Source of the DNA: Cardiocondyla obscurior
Lineage: Eukaryota > Arthropoda > Insecta > Hymenoptera > Formicidae
DNA: 64,000 bases
Reading direction: 5' to 3'
NCBI RefSeq assembly: GCF_019399895.1
Contig: NC_091867.1
Coordinates: forward strand, 8,197,501-8,261,500
Positions 61,801 through 64,000 of the stretch are shown in pieces (the stretch's first letter is position 1; the number at the start of each line of letters is the position of its first letter). Position numbers and translations under genes: made by a program. The notes below the pieces were generated by a model. The model was not told where the DNA came from. It searched no databases and saw nothing but the letters and a program-made list of their open reading frames with translations.

Positions 61801-63103
61801 AAATATCCTAAATCCATCATTGATAAACAGAGTCCCCCACGTGTCTTGACAAGCACGTCACGATCTTTCCGGAGAACACGAAACTTTTGCTGGTGATGGT
61901 TGCAGCACCGCGGTACATAACGACGATTACCTGAGCAGGATAAAGCTAGCGCGAAAAAGCACTTGCCTTTCCGGCGGTTGTCGCTCTTACATTTTTCACA
62001 GCGTGACACGGCGGCGCACAAGCGAGTTGTTAGAATGATCTCTCTGACACGGTGAGAGCACGAGCGCTTATAGTTGTACGTGCAACACCGCTGCTACTCT
62101 TCCGCGCAAATAAATGAGGAGATCAATGGAACAAAAAGATTTTCCCGAACGTTAAAAATAAATATCGGCAAATAATCGTGAGCTAAAATGCAAATGCAGA
62201 AACAAAAATTAGAAAACCGACGGAAAAATCGCTCGTAAAATTATTCAGGGAGAATATTTATTCTTTTCAAACGACGAAAGTATCAAATAACTTCGATGCT
62301 TATGTTTGAAGTACCGAGCGGATGAAGAAACGTGATCGACGTGTTCTAGTATCGCCGACGGAAGCATTGGACAATATTGTTTTTCTTTTTTTTTTTTTTT
62401 TTTTTTTTTCAGTAAATAAAAATGTCGATAACTAATATTTCCTGAAATCTACATGATCCTTCTAGATGTGTTTAGAAGCGTACGCGTACATATGTATTCC
62501 TTCGCGGAAATAAGAAAAAAGTCCGATTATTGCGCGTCGATTTTTGATATAGGAATTTCGGCGTTTCGAAATCCGTGCGCATCTCGACACACTTTTATCT
62601 AATACAAGAGTTGTTCCTGACATGCATAATAAAAATATAAATACATCTCTACATTTACCGTTTAAAATAATCTCTTTATTTATAAATCTTCGTGCGGAGT
62701 AACGTGATGCACGTTACATATTTATTTTATTTAATATTTTGTACGCGCTTGATGTTGCTGAACATTTTATTTTAAATGTAAAAATCCTACGTAAAATAAT
62801 GATACGATTTATTTAATGCTATTACTTTTTATATAGTTTTATATATCTGGCGTATCTCTGCTATTAATTTATATTTAAATATATATTTCAAGTTTAATGT
62901 ACTTAAAGAAATCTAATTAGTCGCAATTTGAATTCCAGATGTGGATGTATTCTTTAGGCAGAGCATTATTGGACACAACTCCCAGAGCAACGGCGTTAAC
63001 GGGGACCGTTTCCGTTTCGCCCTCTTCCGCTTTGCAATCAGTGTTGGCCGCTATGACAGAGCCTGATCCTCGCAGACGTGCCTCCTTGATGAATTTGCTC
63101 GAC
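43898..63103 (+). CDS. KIND-domain protein, N-terminal exons (PTPN13/FRMPD2-type scaffold), partial
   Basis: Three exons are visible: 43898-44042, 59630-59802 and 62939-63103, with phases 1 then 0, giving the first 161 residues. The acceptors are TTTACAG, TTTCAG and TTCCAG; the donors are CAA|GTAAGT, AAA|GTACGT and GAC|GTAAGT. The translation shows a KIND domain (kinase non-catalytic C-lobe). It has an N-terminal block DVLTLRGTGLAAAETWALLC with the typical Trp-Ala-Leu motif, the Gln-rich helix LCQAAQALQDLFLS, then VTPHTLELTPRGRVLL and AYLPPEYRPG, and the hallmark EKMWMYSLGRALLD. KIND domains bind partner proteins and have no kinase activity. The arrangement at the very start of the protein matches PTPN13 and FRMPD2 rather than Spire, but FERM, PDZ or phosphatase parts lie beyond the window. 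Intron 1 is 15.6 kb and hosts a tRNA on the other strand. Confidence 0.78.
44203..44208 (-). terminator. RNA polymerase III terminator of the tRNA gene
   Basis: On the - strand a run of six T directly follows the discriminator base of the tRNA, with a second longer T run slightly further on. This is the standard RNA polymerase III stop signal. Confidence 0.8.
44209..44280 (-). tRNA. tRNA-Glu-TTC: tRNA-Glu (anticodon TTC)
   Basis: The 72-base - strand sequence folds into a full cloverleaf. The acceptor stem TCCGGTA/TACCGGA is perfect. The D arm carries the A-box-like TGGTCTAGTGGC, the anticodon stem CCTGG/CCAGG holds the loop CTTTCAC with anticodon TTC at 44247-44245, and the T arm contains GGTTCGATTCC (B box). 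The discriminator is A and no CCA is encoded, as in eukaryotes. There is no tRNA intron. It lies antisense within the first intron between KIND exons. Confidence 0.97.
44281..48100. other. Intron DNA without a supported gene
   Basis: Part of the large KIND-gene intron. It holds a perfect 16-base palindrome (CATCTGGCGCCAGATG, 45411-45426), A/T homopolymers near 45638-45654 and 46489-46503, and a short direct duplication of GCTCGTGTCAGA near 47383-47406. Open frames are short and unrecognised. Confidence 0.4.
48101..48119 (+). repeat. (CCTT)n microsatellite
   Basis: Five near-perfect CCTT units form a tetranucleotide simple repeat inside the large intron. Confidence 0.75.
48377..49100. repeat. 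Diverged GC-rich tandem duplication, about 377-base period
   Basis: Two units (about 48377-48715 and 48757-49100) share many blocks in the same order. Examples are AAATGTTC followed by CGCGCAC (48435-48450 and 48811-48827), GCGACGAAGAA followed by GTGCGGAT, TGCCGGAATC-like text, and TTCCGGAACAC followed by CGA(A/G)GCACGAAAC. On the - strand both units encode a similar stretch (IRTSPIFFVAAEV and IRTSPVFFVATEV), but stops interrupt the second unit, so coding is doubtful. High GC sets the block apart from the AT-rich intron. It could be an old duplicated gene fragment or a minisatellite-like array. Confidence 0.6.
50569..51117 (+). pseudogene. Open frame broken by one stop, possible degraded exon
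   Basis: A + strand frame of 183 codons is interrupted only by TAA at 50734-50736. The part before the stop is rich in Asp, Glu, Arg and Gln (for example AGIDEDPEDDGRPETEQLER). The part after it continues in the same frame (IRGAYDSRNLKGLRETESIP) up to a donor-like GATG|GTAATC at 50934. GC content is raised between 50600 and 50935. This could be a pseudogene, an exon with a sequencing error, or a chance GC-rich frame. I do not recognise a family. Confidence 0.3.
51415..51433 (+). other. G-quadruplex motif with five GGG runs
   Basis: Five GGG triplets separated by single bases (GGGTGGGCGGGCGGGCGGG) form a near-ideal parallel G-quadruplex sequence in otherwise AT-rich intron DNA. It lies on the transcribed gene's sense strand, so the RNA could fold as well. 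Confidence 0.7.
51435..53427. other. Intron DNA without a supported gene
   Basis: AT-rich intron DNA of the KIND gene between the G-rich motif and the exon-pair array. Short frames are present on both strands (for example - strand 52985-52704) but show no family features. Confidence 0.35.
53428..54486 (-). repeat. Exon-pair repeat, three tandem units
   Basis: Three tandem copies of the unit at 17.7-18.0 kb lie here on the - strand; the first two are offset by 360 bases. Each has a 5' splice site after exon a (ends at 53648, 54017 and 54358), an intron of 93-118 bases with TGTTACAG, and exon b (from 53542, 53898 and 54264). In the first two copies exon b ends at ATTG|GTAAGT (53499 and 53859). 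The third copy is the most diverged; its exon a opens at GTTTGCAG|ATAAC (54486), like the dispersed copy. The middle copy has a 4-base deletion in exon b and one base fewer in exon a. Homology covers introns as well as exons, so whole units were duplicated. Confidence 0.7.
54922..55113. ncRNA. Cluster of three hairpins, candidate structured RNA or microRNA precursors
   Basis: Hairpin 1 (54922-55014): a 25-position lower stem with one A-C mismatch and one G-T wobble, then two short helices around a TACT loop, close in size and shape to a microRNA precursor. Hairpin 2 (55025-55054): TTAAGTCA pairs with TGACTTAA. Hairpin 3 (55057-55113): a perfect 15-base stem CTCTCGCTTGGCTTG (55068-55082) with its complement (55086-55100), a 3-base loop and an outer GCTGA/TCAGC pair. 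I match no known microRNA by eye. Short inverted-repeat elements are the main alternative. Strand of transcription is unknown; the exon-pair array lies about 430 bases away on the - strand side. Confidence 0.4.
55114..59629. other. Remainder of the large KIND intron
   Basis: AT-rich DNA with a CT-rich tract near 57755-57782 and GC-richer patches near 57280-57430. No coding exon is supportable. It ends at the acceptor TGTTTCAG of the second KIND exon. Confidence 0.4.
59803..62938. other. Second intron of the KIND gene
   Basis: A 3.1-kb intron from AAA|GTACGT to TTCCAG. It contains a (CCG)n run at 60491-60509, pyrimidine-rich DNA at 60610-60730, and a T run near 62385-62409. A - strand frame at 62021-61785 with several Cys and Lys residues is present but unsupported. 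Confidence 0.45.
60491..60509 (+). repeat. (CCG)n trinucleotide repeat
   Basis: Six CCG units in the second KIND intron, strikingly GC-rich against the local background. Confidence 0.75.
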
Positions 63104-64000
63104 GTAAGTTCTTAAGTTTTAATGAAATTCTTCTATCCAAATACCCACCCTAAAAGTCTCTTATCCACGTCGAGCTCGCGTCAATCTTTGCCAATTTCCG
63201 TAAATATCCGCGAAAATTATTAACGTAACATACATACGTAGAAAAATGTGTAATGAGTACGTTTTATTCGTATTCGTCGAAGGTTCAACGTCAGCGCGAA
63301 CGTTTCTGCATACAAATAACGACTGCACCGGACGATGTATACGGTCTGCTAATAAAAGGCCGAGACTACCGATTTTTACCGTAGGTACGACCAGACACAC
63401 TCGAAATTCCGAAGTTCGTTGTGTGCGCACTATCGACGGTTCGAAATAAATCAGCGAGTATCGCTTCGAGTGACTCTTCAGCGTTCAATACTTCACCCTG
63501 CGCGCCGTAACAACGCGTCATTTTCACGTATCTTTCTCAAAACTGTTTTCGATTCTCGCGTTACACAGTGCCGCTGGTGGTTCGATATGTCTGGACTCCG
63601 GAGTCAGATAAATGCATCAAAACGATGCAGACAACATTCAATAATGAACATATTACTTTTCTGTTTTTTTTTTGTTTGCATTACGATTTAAAATTTTAAT
63701 ATATGAATATGTAAAAAAGAGAAAGAGAGAACAAGAAAGAAGAAACGAAGAAAGGGAATGTATGTATATGCATGTGTATATGAATATGTGATAAGAGCGG
63801 CGCGGTTAAATAGATCGGCGGCGTTTGCCGATATCACTAAGAAGCGGATCAGTTATCGACTCCGCTTTGATAAGCTTTGCCGAAAAACTTGCTATGTAAT
63901 GCGAGCGTGTATGCGAGGTAATGTAAAAAAGGGAAAAATCGTCAAGCAGTTCGGTTTTTTTTTCAATCCGCCGTGTTAAACGAATATCTATGCGATTTGG
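63104..64000. other. Start of the third KIND intron
   Basis: The donor GAC|GTAAGT at 63104 opens this intron. I find no further KIND or FERM exon before the edge. Short frames on both strands are unsupported. Confidence 0.45.

Noticed and set aside
61785..62021. 78-codon - strand frame rich in Cys and Lys in the second KIND intron
   Set aside because: A donor-like CTCAG|GTAATC interrupts it and no known fold is recognisable; evidence is too weak for a gene call.

Overview
The window looks like nuclear DNA of an insect, most likely a hymenopteran and perhaps an ant, though the species cannot be fixed. Reasons: genes are split by introns with GT..AG ends, a cuticular protein of the Rebers-Riddiford type is present, the background is AT-rich with many A/T homopolymers, and CG dinucleotides are not depleted. 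There is no operon structure, CRISPR array, rRNA or recognisable viral gene.

Left part (1-21 kb) holds most of the genes. A TATA-box promoter at about 2036 drives a secreted cuticular protein (2098-5216, + strand, three coding exons, 714 aa). Convergent to it is a nine-exon SLC17-like transporter of the major facilitator superfamily (13044 down to 7937, - strand, 525 aa), rebuilt here exon by exon with every junction in phase. A foldback MITE-like element (13763-14237) lies upstream of the transporter. A GC-rich block at 14.4-15 kb ends in a strong splice donor and looks like a 5' exon. Two unrecognised membrane-anchored proteins follow on the + strand (90 aa at 19238-19510; 294 aa at 19976-20860).

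Middle part (21-39 kb) is gene-poor. I see only hairpins (29.07 kb, 32.15 kb) and simple repeats in it.

Right part (39.5-64 kb): a 71-codon membrane small ORF (39533-39748) precedes the N-terminal exons of a KIND-domain protein (43898-44042, 59630-59802, 62939-63103, + strand). Its domain resembles the one that opens PTPN13/FRMPD2-type scaffolds, and the gene runs off the right edge. Its 15.6-kb intron contains an antisense tRNA-Glu(TTC) gene, a diverged GC-rich tandem duplication (48.4-49.1 kb), a possible broken coding exon (50.57-51.12 kb), a five-run G-quadruplex motif, three tandem copies of an exon-pair unit on the - strand (53.4-54.5 kb), and a cluster of three hairpins (54.92-55.11 kb). 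A fourth exon-pair copy lies at 17.7-18.0 kb. The exon-pair family with conserved splice sites, together with the adjoining hairpins, is the best candidate for something undescribed.

All exon models rest on reading frame, splice consensus and family resemblance by eye. No transcript or database evidence was available.
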